A stretch of DNA of 64,000 nucleotides. Source: Bacteroides acidifaciens (GTDB lineage Bacteria; Bacteroidota; Bacteroidia; Bacteroidales; Bacteroidaceae). Under the pieces are notes generated by a model, which saw only the letters and a list, made by a program, of their open reading frames with translations, searched no databases and was not told where the DNA came from. The stretch spans positions 186,001 through 250,000 of the forward strand of contig NZ_CAEUHO010000004.1 in assembly GCF_903181435.1 (NCBI RefSeq), read 5' to 3'. The position numbers and the translations under genes were made by a program. The first letter of the stretch is position 1; each line of letters begins with the position of its first letter. Below, piece by piece: positions 33,994 through 42,523 of the stretch.

Positions 33994-36828
33994 ATGGAGT
34001 ACAATTTCAGAGAAATTGAAAAGAAGTGGCAGAAAAGGTGGGTGGAAGAGAAAACCTACCAGGTTACGGAAGACGATTCGAAGCAAAAATTTTATGTACT
34101 AAACATGTTCCCTTATCCATCAGGAGCCGGCCTACACGTAGGACACCCGCTGGGATACATCGCTTCGGATATTTACGCCCGTTACAAACGACTGCAGGGC
34201 TTCAATGTACTCAACCCGATGGGATATGACGCTTACGGTCTGCCGGCAGAACAGTATGCCATCCAAACCGGACAGCATCCTGCCATCACTACCGTCAACA
34301 ATATCAACCGCTACCGCGAACAATTGGATAAGATAGGTTTCTCTTTCGACTGGAACCGTGAAATCCGTACGTGCGACCCGGAATATTACCACTGGACACA
34401 ATGGGCTTTCCTGAAAATGTTCAACAGCTATTATTGCAACGATGAACAGAAAGCCCGTCCTATCGAAGAACTGGAAAAAGCCTTCGCCATCTACGGAAAC
34501 GAAGGACTCAATGCCGCTTGCAGCGAAGAAATCAGCTTTACCGCCGACGAATGGAACGCAAAGAATGAAAAGGAAAAGCAGGAAATCCTGATGAACTACC
34601 GTATCGCCTATCTGGGTGAGACAATGGTAAACTGGTGTGCCGAATTAGGAACGGTATTGGCGAACGACGAAGTGGTGGATGGTGTCAGCGAACGCGGCGG
34701 TTTCCCCGTTATTCAGAAGAAGATGCGCCAGTGGTGTCTGCGTGTATCAGCTTACGCCCAACGCCTGCTCGACGGACTGGATACCATCGACTGGACAGAT
34801 TCTCTGAAAGAAACTCAAAGAAACTGGATAGGACGTTCGGAAGGTGCTGAAGTTCAATTCAAGGTGAAAGACAGTGATATCGAATTTACTATCTTTACTA
34901 CCCGTGCAGACACGATGTTCGGTGTCACCTTTATGGTATTGGCGCCTGAAAGCGAACTGGTGGCACAATTAACCACTCCCGAACAGAAAGCGGAAGTAGA
35001 CGCTTATCTCGACCGCACCAAAAAACGTACGGAACGCGAACGTATCGCAGACCGCAGCGTTACAGGTGTATTCAGCGGCTCATATGCTATCAACCCGTTC
35101 ACAGGCGAAGCAGTGCCCATCTGGATTAGCGACTACGTACTGGCAGGATACGGAACAGGAGCCATCATGGCTGTACCTGCCCATGATAGCCGTGACTATG
35201 CATTTGCCAAGCATTTCGGACTTGAAATCCGCCCGTTGGTAGAAGGTTGTGATGTCAGCGAAGAAAGTTTCGATGCCAAAGAAGGTATCGTCTGCAACTC
35301 TCCGCGTCAGGGCGTCACTCCCTACTGTGACCTTTCCCTGAACGGACTGACTATCAAAGAAGCGATTGAAACAACCAAGAAATATGTGAAAGAACATAAC
35401 CTGGGACGTGTAAAGGTGAACTACCGCCTGCGCGATGCCATCTTCTCACGTCAACGCTATTGGGGCGAGCCGTTCCCTGTGTATTACAAGGACGGAATGC
35501 CTTACATGATTGATGAAAGCTGCCTGCCGCTGGAACTTCCCGAAGTTGCCAAATTCCTGCCTACCGAGACGGGGGAACCGCCATTGGGACATGCCACTAA
35601 GTGGGCTTGGGATACAGTGAACAAATGTATCGCAGACAACGAGAAAATCGACAACGTGACTATCTTCCCGCTGGAACTGAACACGATGCCGGGATTCGCC
35701 GGTTCTTCCGCTTATTACCTGCGTTATATGGACCCACGCAATCATAAGGCATTGATCGACCCGAAAGTAGACCAGTACTGGAAAAACGTAGACCTCTACG
35801 TAGGTGGTACGGAACATGCTACCGGACACTTGATTTACTCCCGTTTCTGGAATAAATTCCTGTACGACCTAAATGTGTCTGTTATGGAAGAACCATTCCA
35901 GAAGTTAGTAAACCAGGGTATGATTCAAGGTCGCAGTAACTTTGTATATCGTATCAAAGATACCAATACATTTGTTTCACTGAATTTGAAAGACCAGTAC
36001 GAGGTTACTCCTATCCACGTAGACGTAAACATCGTATCCAACGACATACTGGATTTGGAAGCATTCAAAGCATGGCGTCCCGAATACAAGACAGCGGAGT
36101 TCGTTCTCGAAGACGGAAAATACATCTGCGGATGGGCTGTTGAAAAGATGAGCAAGTCCATGTTCAACGTTGTCAACCCGGATATGATTGTCGAGAAATA
36201 CGGTGCGGATACACTTCGTATGTACGAAATGTTCCTCGGCCCGGTAGAACAATCCAAACCTTGGGATACGAACGGTATCGACGGTGTACACCGCTTTATC
36301 CGTAAATTCTGGTCGCTGTTCTACAGCCGCACGGACGAGTACCTGGTAAAGGACGAACCGGCAACGAAAGAAGAATTGAAGAGCCTTCACAAACTGATTA
36401 AGAAAGTGACGGGAGACATCGAACAGTTCTCTTACAACACTTCTGTCAGCGCATTCATGATTTGTGTGAACGAACTATTCAACCTGAAATGCAACAAGAA
36501 AGAAGTACTCGAACAACTTGTTATCGTGCTCGCTCCTTTCGCTCCGCACGTTTGCGAAGAGTTGTGGGATGTACTCGGACACAAGACTTCCGTATGTGAT
36601 GCCGGGTGGCCTGCATACAACGAAGAATATCTGAAAGAAGATACCATCAACTACACCATCTCTTTCAACGGAAAGGCACGCTTCAACATGGAGTTTGCAG
36701 CGGACGAAGCTTCGGAAGCTATCCAGGCAGCAGTACTGGCGGACGAACGTTCACAGAAATGGATTGAAGGCAAGACTCCGAAGAAGATTATCGTTGTTCC
36801 GAAGAAGATTGTAAACGTTGTAGTATAA
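33994..36828 (+). CDS. leuS: Leucine--tRNA ligase
   Basis: A 944-residue class I aminoacyl-tRNA synthetase. The HIGH-type motif is HVGHPLGY near residue 48, the editing domain CP1 carries [20 protein letters not shown] and [13 protein letters not shown] (threonine-rich and Asp editing pocket), the KMSKS loop is [13 protein letters not shown], and the anticodon-binding helical domain ends in [18 protein letters not shown]. It charges leucine to tRNA-Leu and hydrolyses mischarged products. The length is slightly above the E. coli enzyme (860), as in other Bacteroidetes. A dispersed-type inverted repeat follows the stop codon. Confidence 0.98.
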   Translation: MEYNFREIEKKWQKRWVEEKTYQVTEDDSKQKFYVLNMFPYPSGAGLHVGHPLGYIASDIYARYKRLQGFNVLNPMGYDAYGLPAEQYAIQTGQHPAITTVNNINRYREQLDKIGFSFDWNREIRTCDPEYYHWTQWAFLKMFNSYYCNDEQKARPIEELEKAFAIYGNEGLNAACSEEISFTADEWNAKNEKEKQEILMNYRIAYLGETMVNWCAELGTVLANDEVVDGVSERGGFPVIQKKMRQWCLRVSAYAQRLLDGLDTIDWTDSLKETQRNWIGRSEGAEVQFKVKDSDIEFTIFTTRADTMFGVTFMVLAPESELVAQLTTPEQKAEVDAYLDRTKKRTERERIADRSVTGVFSGSYAINPFTGEAVPIWISDYVLAGYGTGAIMAVPAHDSRDYAFAKHFGLEIRPLVEGCDVSEESFDAKEGIVCNSPRQGVTPYCDLSLNGLTIKEAIETTKKYVKEHNLGRVKVNYRLRDAIFSRQRYWGEPFPVYYKDGMPYMIDESCLPLELPEVAKFLPTETGEPPLGHATKWAWDTVNKCIADNEKIDNVTIFPLELNTMPGFAGSSAYYLRYMDPRNHKALIDPKVDQYWKNVDLYVGGTEHATGHLIYSRFWNKFLYDLNVSVMEEPFQKLVNQGMIQGRSNFVYRIKDTNTFVSLNLKDQYEVTPIHVDVNIVSNDILDLEAFKAWRPEYKTAEFVLEDGKYICGWAVEKMSKSMFNVVNPDMIVEKYGADTLRMYEMFLGPVEQSKPWDTNGIDGVHRFIRKFWSLFYSRTDEYLVKDEPATKEELKSLHKLIKKVTGDIEQFSYNTSVSAFMICVNELFNLKCNKKEVLEQLVIVLAPFAPHVCEELWDVLGHKTSVCDAGWPAYNEEYLKEDTINYTISFNGKARFNMEFAADEASEAIQAAVLADERSQKWIEGKTPKKIIVVPKKIVNVVV

Positions 36829-36836
36829 AACAAATG

Positions 36837-36905
36837 AGGCACGAATTACGCGGATAGCACGGTTTGGAATTAATCAGAACCGCGAAACCCGTGTAATCCG
36901 TGCCT
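36837..36905. repeat. Imperfect 29-bp inverted repeat, dispersed-repeat type
   Basis: AGGCACGAATTACGCGG (from 36837) pairs with CCGTGTAATCCGTGCCT (to 36905), with a second block AGCACGGTT/AACCGCG inside. GGCACGAATTACnCGGAT-type sequences are frequent between genes in Bacteroides genomes. The element could act as a terminator or mRNA-end hairpin for leuS. Confidence 0.55.
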
Positions 36906-36923
36906 TAACAAATTATAAACCCT

Positions 36924-37841
36924 ATGCATAAACTGGCAAAAGCAGAAATAATGAGAGAAGTGAAAGACTATCTCTACATCACTCTCGGATTGATTAGTTA
37001 TTCTTTGGGATGGGCGGCATTCCTTTTACCCTATCAGATAACTACCGGAGGAACTACCGGTATCAGCGCTATCATTTACTATTCTACCGGATTTCCCATC
37101 CAATGGTCATATTTCATTATCAATGCTGTTCTGATGACGTTTGCTTTCCGAATATTGGGTCCACGGTTCAGCATCAAAACGACATACGCCATCTTCAGCC
37201 TTACTTTCCTGCTTTGGTTATTCCAACTGTTGGTCAACAATTACGTCGTGGCGCCGGACATGACTCCCGAAGGTCAACCGTTGCTACTCGGACCGGGACA
37301 GGACTTCATGGCGTGCATCATCGGTGCAGTCATGTGTGGCATAGGACTGGGTATTGTATTCAACTATAACGGAAGTACCGGCGGAACGGATATCATCGCT
37401 GCCATCGTCAACAAATACAAAGACGTGACGTTAGGACGTATGATTATGCTGTGCGATATTATCATCATTACTTCCTGCTACTTCATATTCCACGACTGGC
37501 GCCGTGTCATCTTTGGTTTTGTCACGCTGTTTATCATCGGCATCGTGCTCGACTGGATTATCAACAGTGCCCGGCAATCGGTTCAGTTTCTCATCTTCTC
37601 CAAGAAATATGATGAAATAGCCGATAGCATCATCAAAGACGCCGACCGTGGGGTGACGGTGCTCGACGGAACGGGATGGTACAGCAAGAAAGACGTAAAA
37701 GTACTTGTCGTATTGGCGAAGAAACGCCAGTCACTCGACATCTTCCGCCTGGTGAAACGCATCGACCCGAATGCCTTTATCTCACAAAGTTCCGTCATCG
37801 GAGTATATGGGGAAGGTTTCGACAAACTGAAAGTGAAATAA
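36924..37841 (+). CDS. YitT-family membrane protein (DUF161/DUF2179)
   Basis: A 305-residue protein with five to six membrane helices in the first 200 residues (YLYITLGLISYSLGWAAFLL, TTGGTTGISAIIYYSTGFPI, MACIIGAVMCGIGLGIVFNY then NGSTGGTD) and a soluble C-terminal DUF2179 domain (residues about 225-300: RGVTVLDGTGWYSKKDVKVL, FISQSSVIGVYGEGF). The family is widespread but its function is not known; transport has been proposed. Translation may begin at the Met at 36951 rather than 36924. It precedes rdgB by 46 bp and may be cotranscribed with it. Confidence 0.88.
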   Translation: MHKLAKAEIMREVKDYLYITLGLISYSLGWAAFLLPYQITTGGTTGISAIIYYSTGFPIQWSYFIINAVLMTFAFRILGPRFSIKTTYAIFSLTFLLWLFQLLVNNYVVAPDMTPEGQPLLLGPGQDFMACIIGAVMCGIGLGIVFNYNGSTGGTDIIAAIVNKYKDVTLGRMIMLCDIIIITSCYFIFHDWRRVIFGFVTLFIIGIVLDWIINSARQSVQFLIFSKKYDEIADSIIKDADRGVTVLDGTGWYSKKDVKVLVVLAKKRQSLDIFRLVKRIDPNAFISQSSVIGVYGEGFDKLKVK

Positions 37842-37887
37842 CTGATTGGAATAACTATCGGATAACTTTGCTAAAAAAAGAAATAGA

Positions 37888-38472
37888 ATGATGAAACGCA
37901 AACTTGTATTTGCTACCAATAATGCTCATAAACTGGAAGAAGTGGCCACTATCCTGGGAGATCAAGTGGAATTACTAAGCCTGAATGATATCGACTGTCA
38001 TACGGACATTCCCGAAACGGCTGCCACGCTGGAAGGAAACGCCCTGCTGAAATCTTCCTTTATCTTCAAAAACTACGGTTTGGATTGCTTTGCCGATGAC
38101 ACCGGTCTGGAAGTAGAGGCACTGGACGGAGCTCCCGGAGTTTATTCCGCACGCTACGCAGGTGGAGAAGGACACGACTCACAAGCCAATATGCTTAAAC
38201 TACTCCGTGACCTTGAAGGAAAGGAAAACCGCAAAGCGCAATTCCGCACCGCCATTTCATTGATACTCGATGGAAAAGAATATCTCTTTGAAGGAGTGAT
38301 AAAAGGCGAAATTATCAAGGAAAAACGGGGTGATTCGGGCTTTGGTTACGACCCCATATTCAAACCGGAAGGTTACGACAAGACTTTCGCCGAACTGGGA
38401 AATGATATAAAGAATAAAATTAGTCACCGTGCGCTGGCTGTGCAGAAGCTCTGCGAATTCTTGCAACGCTGA
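37888..38472 (+). CDS. rdgB: RdgB/HAM1 non-canonical purine NTP pyrophosphatase
   Basis: A 194-residue enzyme, normal for the family. Motifs: the N-terminal [12 protein letters not shown] (substrate loop), [20 protein letters not shown] (catalytic Asp pair and purine pocket), and the C-terminal [11 protein letters not shown] and [10 protein letters not shown]. It hydrolyses dITP, ITP and XTP to monophosphates and so keeps deaminated purines out of DNA and RNA. Two Met codons stand in a row at 37888 and 37891; either may be used. It is followed by the OmpA-family gene with a 30-bp gap. Confidence 0.95.
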   Translation: MMKRKLVFATNNAHKLEEVATILGDQVELLSLNDIDCHTDIPETAATLEGNALLKSSFIFKNYGLDCFADDTGLEVEALDGAPGVYSARYAGGEGHDSQANMLKLLRDLEGKENRKAQFRTAISLILDGKEYLFEGVIKGEIIKEKRGDSGFGYDPIFKPEGYDKTFAELGNDIKNKISHRALAVQKLCEFLQR

Positions 38473-38502
38473 TTATACGTACTCTTTAAAACATAAAACG
38501 CA

Positions 38503-39345
38503 ATGAAGAAAATTACTCTATTTACTCTACTTACCCTCTTATTATGCACTTCATGTGTAACAAAAAAGAAGTTCATGCTTGCAGAAATGGCGGCTACCGC
38601 AAGTAAAGATAGTCTGCAAGGGTTATTGACCGACTGCCGCCATACAAACGCCCAAATGTCGGCACAAATCAAGAATCTTTTGCGTGATACGACAAAGATG
38701 GGAAACAGTATCCGCCAGTATCAAAGCATGCTGAACGTGAACATGAGCGAACAGGAGAAACTGAATGCCCTGTTAAACCAGAAAAAGAATGAACTGAACG
38801 AAAGAGAACGCACCATCAACGAACTGCAACAGATGATTAATGCTCAGAATGAGAAAGTACAGAAACTGTTGAGCAGCGTAAAAGATGCGCTATTAGGATT
38901 CAGCAGTGATGAACTGACCGTTCGCGAGAAAGACGGAAAGGTATATGTAGCAATGTCGGACAAGTTGCTGTTCCAGTCGGGAAGTGCCCGTTTGGACAAA
39001 CGTGGTGAAGAAGCGCTTGGCAAGTTAGCCGAGGTTTTGAACAAGCAGACGGATATCGACGTATTTATTGAAGGGCATACGGATAACAAACCTATCAATA
39101 CGGTACAGTTTAAGGATAACTGGGATTTGAGCGTGATTCGCGCCACCTCTGTTGTCCGTATCCTGATTAAGAATTATCATGTGAATCCGTTGCAGATACA
39201 GCCTAGCGGACGCGGTGAATATATGCCTGTCGATGATAATGAAACAGCCGAAGGCAGAAGCAAGAACCGGCGTACGGAGATTATCATGGCTCCGAAACTG
39301 GATAAGTTGTTCCAGATGTTGCAGAGTTCGGAAGAAGCCCATTAA
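38503..39345 (+). CDS. OmpA-family lipoprotein with coiled coil
   Basis: A 280-residue protein with lipobox LLLCTSC near residue 18, a long coiled-coil region (residues about 30-125: NLLRDTTKMGNSIRQYQSML, NERERTINELQQMINAQNEK) and a C-terminal OmpA/MotB peptidoglycan-binding domain (KLLFQSGSARLDKRGEEALG, VFIEGHTDNKPI, NWDLSVIRATSVVRIL, GRSKNRRTEI). The Asp and Arg that bind diaminopimelate (in the NWDLS and NRRTEI blocks) are present. It probably ties the outer membrane to the cell wall. A bidirectional terminator follows. Confidence 0.92.
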   Translation: MKKITLFTLLTLLLCTSCVTKKKFMLAEMAATASKDSLQGLLTDCRHTNAQMSAQIKNLLRDTTKMGNSIRQYQSMLNVNMSEQEKLNALLNQKKNELNERERTINELQQMINAQNEKVQKLLSSVKDALLGFSSDELTVREKDGKVYVAMSDKLLFQSGSARLDKRGEEALGKLAEVLNKQTDIDVFIEGHTDNKPINTVQFKDNWDLSVIRATSVVRILIKNYHVNPLQIQPSGRGEYMPVDDNETAEGRSKNRRTEIIMAPKLDKLFQMLQSSEEAH

Positions 39346-39399
39346 GAAAAAATTACTATTTCTTAGCTGTATTTCTAAGGAATAATAATAAACAAAATA

Positions 39400-39446
39400 A
39401 AAAAGAGAAGTACGGAATCCTTTCGAGTTCCGTACTTCTCTTTTTT
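39400..39446. terminator. Bidirectional terminator between the OmpA gene and nadA
   Basis: AAAAAGAGAAGTACGGAA (39400-39417) pairs with TTCCGTACTTCTCTTTTTT (39428-39446) around a 10-nt loop. T tracts on both strands serve both convergent genes. Confidence 0.9.
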
Positions 39447-39466
39447 ATTTAATATCCGAATGGAAA

Positions 39467-40405
39467 CTACAATCCCAACTTCGATGAAATATCCAGCATC
39501 CGCTGAATCGGCTTCACCGCCTTTTCCGCTACTTCAGAATCTACCGTAATTTCCGGTGCTTCATTTTTCAGACACTCATAGAGCTTCTCTAACGTATTCA
39601 ACCGCATAAAGCTGCACTCGTTACATCCGCACGTACTGTCGTTCGGGGGAGCAGGAATAAATGTTGTCTGCGGACACTTCTTCTGCATCTCATGCAAGAT
39701 ACCCGATTCGGTAGCCACGATATACGTATTTTCCGGATGGTTCACAGCATACTTCAACAGAGCAGCCGTAGAGCCTACTACGTCAGCCAGTTTCAATACC
39801 GTGCTCTTACACTCGGGATGAGCCAACACCAATGCTTCGGGATGCTGCGCTTTCAGTTCCACAATCTTTTCAACCGAGAACTGTTCATGCACATGGCAGG
39901 CTCCGTCCCAAAGAAGCATATTCCTGTTCGTAACTGAGTTGATATAATTACCCAGATTCCTATCCGGTCCGAAGATTATTTTCTCATCTTTGGGGAAACT
40001 TTCCACGATTTGCTTCGCATTAGTAGAAGTCACCACCACATCTGTCACAGCTTTCACCGCAGCCGTCGTGTTGACGTACGAAATAACAGTATGTCCCGGA
40101 TGCTCTTTGACAAACTGCGCAAACTTGTCCGCCGGACAACTGTCTGCCAACGAACATCCTGCCGCCATGTCGGGAACCAGTACTTTCTTTCCCGGGCAAA
40201 GCACCTTCGCCGTCTCACCCATAAAATGAACGCCGCACATCACAATAATGTCCGCTTCCGTTTTCGCTGCCCATTGAGCCAATGCCAAACTATCACCAAC
40301 GTAATCGGCGATGTCTTGTATTTCACCCTTCTGGTAGTAGTGCCCCAGAATGATTGCATTCTTTTCTTTCTTCAGCTCGTTTATAGCTTTTATTAGTTCA
40401 TTCAT
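39467..40405 (-). CDS. nadA: Quinolinate synthase
   Basis: A 312-residue iron-sulfur enzyme. It has the NadA pattern of three homologous domains with conserved Cys: CGVHFMGETAKVLCPGKKVL, AHPECKSTV and CGCNECSFMRLNTLEKLYEC, and the N-terminal ILGHYYQKGEIQDIADYVGD. It condenses iminoaspartate with dihydroxyacetone phosphate to quinolinate in NAD synthesis, using a [4Fe-4S] cluster. No nadB or nadC is next to it here. No convincing promoter could be read upstream. Confidence 0.97.
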   Translation of the reverse strand: MNELIKAINELKKEKNAIILGHYYQKGEIQDIADYVGDSLALAQWAAKTEADIIVMCGVHFMGETAKVLCPGKKVLVPDMAAGCSLADSCPADKFAQFVKEHPGHTVISYVNTTAAVKAVTDVVVTSTNAKQIVESFPKDEKIIFGPDRNLGNYINSVTNRNMLLWDGACHVHEQFSVEKIVELKAQHPEALVLAHPECKSTVLKLADVVGSTAALLKYAVNHPENTYIVATESGILHEMQKKCPQTTFIPAPPNDSTCGCNECSFMRLNTLEKLYECLKNEAPEITVDSEVAEKAVKPIQRMLDISSKLGL

Positions 40406-40906
40406 TATAATATTCTTTTTTCCTTCTTTTAAAAAAAATCCTTTGTTAGTGATGATAGCCTGTTAATAATGTTAGCAAATAAATACGATTTTTCTTGTCG
40501 GATAAGTTATTAGTCCATACTCTCGCTTTATGAGTCGGTTATGAACTGATGTAAAAGACAAGATAGCCTATCCTACTCGCTTCATTATCAATGAAAGCAC
40601 CGTCAAATGCCATCAAATGGAAGTTTGCTATTAACTCCCTGTTGATAAAGTGCAAAGTTAAAAACTTTATGGATATAAACAGGCAGATAAGTGCTGAAAA
40701 ATATGTTTATGTCTGTGTAGAAAGTTTAGGGTTAGTTTTTTGGAATGTTCATAACGAAGGCCTCTTATACCTTCTTTTGAATAATGCAAGGATTATTTTT
40801 CAAAATCTTTGCCGATAGTTTTGACAGGTTTTAAACCGTTATCAACACCTCTGTTAACAGAAAAGGATTACCTTTGCACACAAGAACAATCTAAAAGAAA
40901 AGACGC
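40406..40906. other. Divergent intergenic region nadA / methyltransferase
   Basis: About 500 bp, AT-rich. A -7 box TACCTTTG for the rightward gene lies at 40869-40876, 30 bp before its start. I see no protein-like frame (the 75-codon frame at 40591 has no family features) and no clear structure. Confidence 0.5.
40869..40876 (+). promoter_or_regulatory. -7 box of the TrmH-type gene
   Basis: TACCTTTG matches TAnnTTTG and stands 30 bp before the start codon at 40907. The -33 place (TCTG at about 40851) is only a weak match. Confidence 0.45.
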
Positions 40907-41434
40907 ATGCGTAAACTGAAAATAACAGAGCTGAACCGTATCAGCGCCGAGGAGTTCAAACAGGTTGAAAAACTGCCCCTGGTGGTAGTGTTGGACGATA
41001 TTCGTAGTTTGCACAATATAGGTTCCGTGTTCCGTACATCGGATGCATTCCGTATAGAATGTATCTACCTATGTGGCATTACGGCCACCCCGCCACACCC
41101 CGAAATGCATAAGACTGCTTTAGGTGCTGAGTTCACTGTCGATTGGAAGTATGTTAATAACGCAGTTGATGCTGTTGATAACCTCAAAAATGAAGGGTAT
41201 ATCGTTTATTCCGTAGAACAGGCGGAAGGAAGCATTATGCTGGATGAACTCGAACTGGATAAGACAAAGAAATACGCCATCGTAATGGGAAACGAAGTGA
41301 AAGGGGTGCAACAAGAGGTTATTGACCATTCGGACGGCTGCATAGAGATTCCCCAATATGGAACCAAGCATTCTTTGAATGTTTCCGTAACTACCGGTAT
41401 TGTGATTTGGGATTTGTTCAAAAAGCTACGTTAA
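40907..41434 (+). CDS. SpoU/TrmH-family RNA 2'-O-methyltransferase
   Basis: A 175-residue SPOUT methyltransferase without an extra N-terminal RNA-binding domain. The three family motifs are present: LDDIRSLHNIGSVFRTSDAF (motif 1, with the Asn and catalytic Arg), YAIVMGNEVKGVQQEVI (motif 2) and IPQYGTKHSLNVSVTTGIV (motif 3, trefoil knot). It transfers methyl from SAM to a ribose 2'-OH in tRNA or rRNA; the exact target is not given by the sequence. It stands alone, followed by an AT-rich spacer. Confidence 0.92.
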   Translation: MRKLKITELNRISAEEFKQVEKLPLVVVLDDIRSLHNIGSVFRTSDAFRIECIYLCGITATPPHPEMHKTALGAEFTVDWKYVNNAVDAVDNLKNEGYIVYSVEQAEGSIMLDELELDKTKKYAIVMGNEVKGVQQEVIDHSDGCIEIPQYGTKHSLNVSVTTGIVIWDLFKKLR

Positions 41435-41799
41435 CAGGCATAAACAGGATTGGTTAATAAGTTGTTTATAATGAGTTAATATCTTAGTTAATTCACTAGT
41501 AATCAATAGTTATGTGTTGTTTATAACTATACAAGTTCATGTAGATTCAATAGCTGTTGGGTAGTTATTATTATAGTTGTTAATAGCCCGTTTCTTGGCT
41601 GTTAATACTTGAGTTTTCAACTATTAATACTTATCATGTAGGCTATTAATACCTGACAACTCAAGTATTAACTTCTGAGAAAGCAGAAATTAACACCTTG
41701 CGGAAAGCCTGTTAACGCTTGAAATGATAACCAATATGGTTTGAGTAGTTGATAAATAGGTTTGTATAGTATTGATAAACTTATAAATCCTTGTCTATT
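41435..41799. other. AT-rich spacer with inverted repeats
   Basis: About 365 bp between convergent genes, rich in GTTAAT and TATTAATAC words. It holds a perfect 15-bp inverted repeat (see 41601-41672). No gene-like frame is seen. Confidence 0.6.
41601..41672. repeat. Perfect 15-bp inverted repeat around TATTAATAC repeats
   Basis: GTTAATACTTGAGTT (41601-41615) is the exact complement of AACTCAAGTATTAAC (41658-41672). Between them lie two more CTATTAATACyT words, and the left arm itself contains GTTAATACTT, giving three evenly placed copies (41601, 41622, 41645). It could fold into a long cruciform or end the two convergent transcripts. Confidence 0.6.
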
Positions 41800-42405
41800 T
41801 TAGATTTGTCCATTCTCCACTAGCAGTACGACGCGTTCCGTTAGTTTATCCTCACCTTCAGGGTCATACTCCTTTTTCAAACTGGCACCGAACAGCGCAG
41901 CGAATGTCTGATAGAATCCCGCTTTGAAAGGTCCCATAAATGCTTTTACCAGTTCATAACTGGTAGAATTACTTTGTCGGTCTATTAATTTAATCAACAG
42001 TTTTCCCTGTGTAAAAGAGAGTTTTTTCATTCGGGGAGTATATTGTTCTTTCAGACCTTTTTCCACCCGTTTGATATGTTTCTGACGAGCCTTTTCATTA
42101 GGTAGAGTTTGCAGGTACTCGTAAGTTTCAATAATAGCCTGGTTAATTTCTTTTGATATGGGATATACCTTTTTTACATTCCGTACCAGTCGGTAGTATT
42201 CTTGGCGTTCCTTTTCGTTCTTGAACTTTAGCGGGCGGAAGATATATACAGTTCTTAACTGGACACATGGAATCGTATCTCCATTATAGATACACATCGG
42301 AACCAAGTATCCATTAATGCTTTGCTTTTCCTGAGCCTGTACATGCAGTGTACAGCAAACAATAGCAAACAGCGTCATTATTACTATGTTAAGCCTTCTT
42401 TTCAC
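41800..42405 (-). CDS. DUF4294 secreted protein
   Basis: A 201-residue protein with a signal peptide (IVIMTLFAIVCCTLHVQAQE). The body matches DUF4294: RTVYIFRPLKFKNEKERQEY, YRLVRNVKKVYPISKEINQA and LIKLIDRQSNSTSYELVKAF. The family is confined to Bacteroidetes and has no known function; it is basic and helical, and probably periplasmic. It is divergent from the helix-hairpin-helix/barrel gene across 118 bp. Confidence 0.8.
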   Translation of the reverse strand: MKRRLNIVIMTLFAIVCCTLHVQAQEKQSINGYLVPMCIYNGDTIPCVQLRTVYIFRPLKFKNEKERQEYYRLVRNVKKVYPISKEINQAIIETYEYLQTLPNEKARQKHIKRVEKGLKEQYTPRMKKLSFTQGKLLIKLIDRQSNSTSYELVKAFMGPFKAGFYQTFAALFGASLKKEYDPEGEDKLTERVVLLVENGQI

Positions 42406-42523
42406 GATACAAAAATAGGATTAAAATTTTATTATTTGGTCTTTTCACAAAGATGTTAACCTATTTAAAGTATCTTTGCGCCCTTGCTCGTAAAAAAGCA
42501 AGAAGATAATACACATTATATTG

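Noticed and set aside
40591..40818. A 75-codon frame upstream of the methyltransferase gene
   Set aside because: No family features, no promoter box in front, and composition as in the spacer around it.
40406..41799. Possible replication origin
   Set aside because: AT-rich DNA with TTATCAACA- and GTTAATA-like words suggested DnaA boxes, but there is no consensus cluster, no dnaA/rpmH-type gene and no strand switch to support it.
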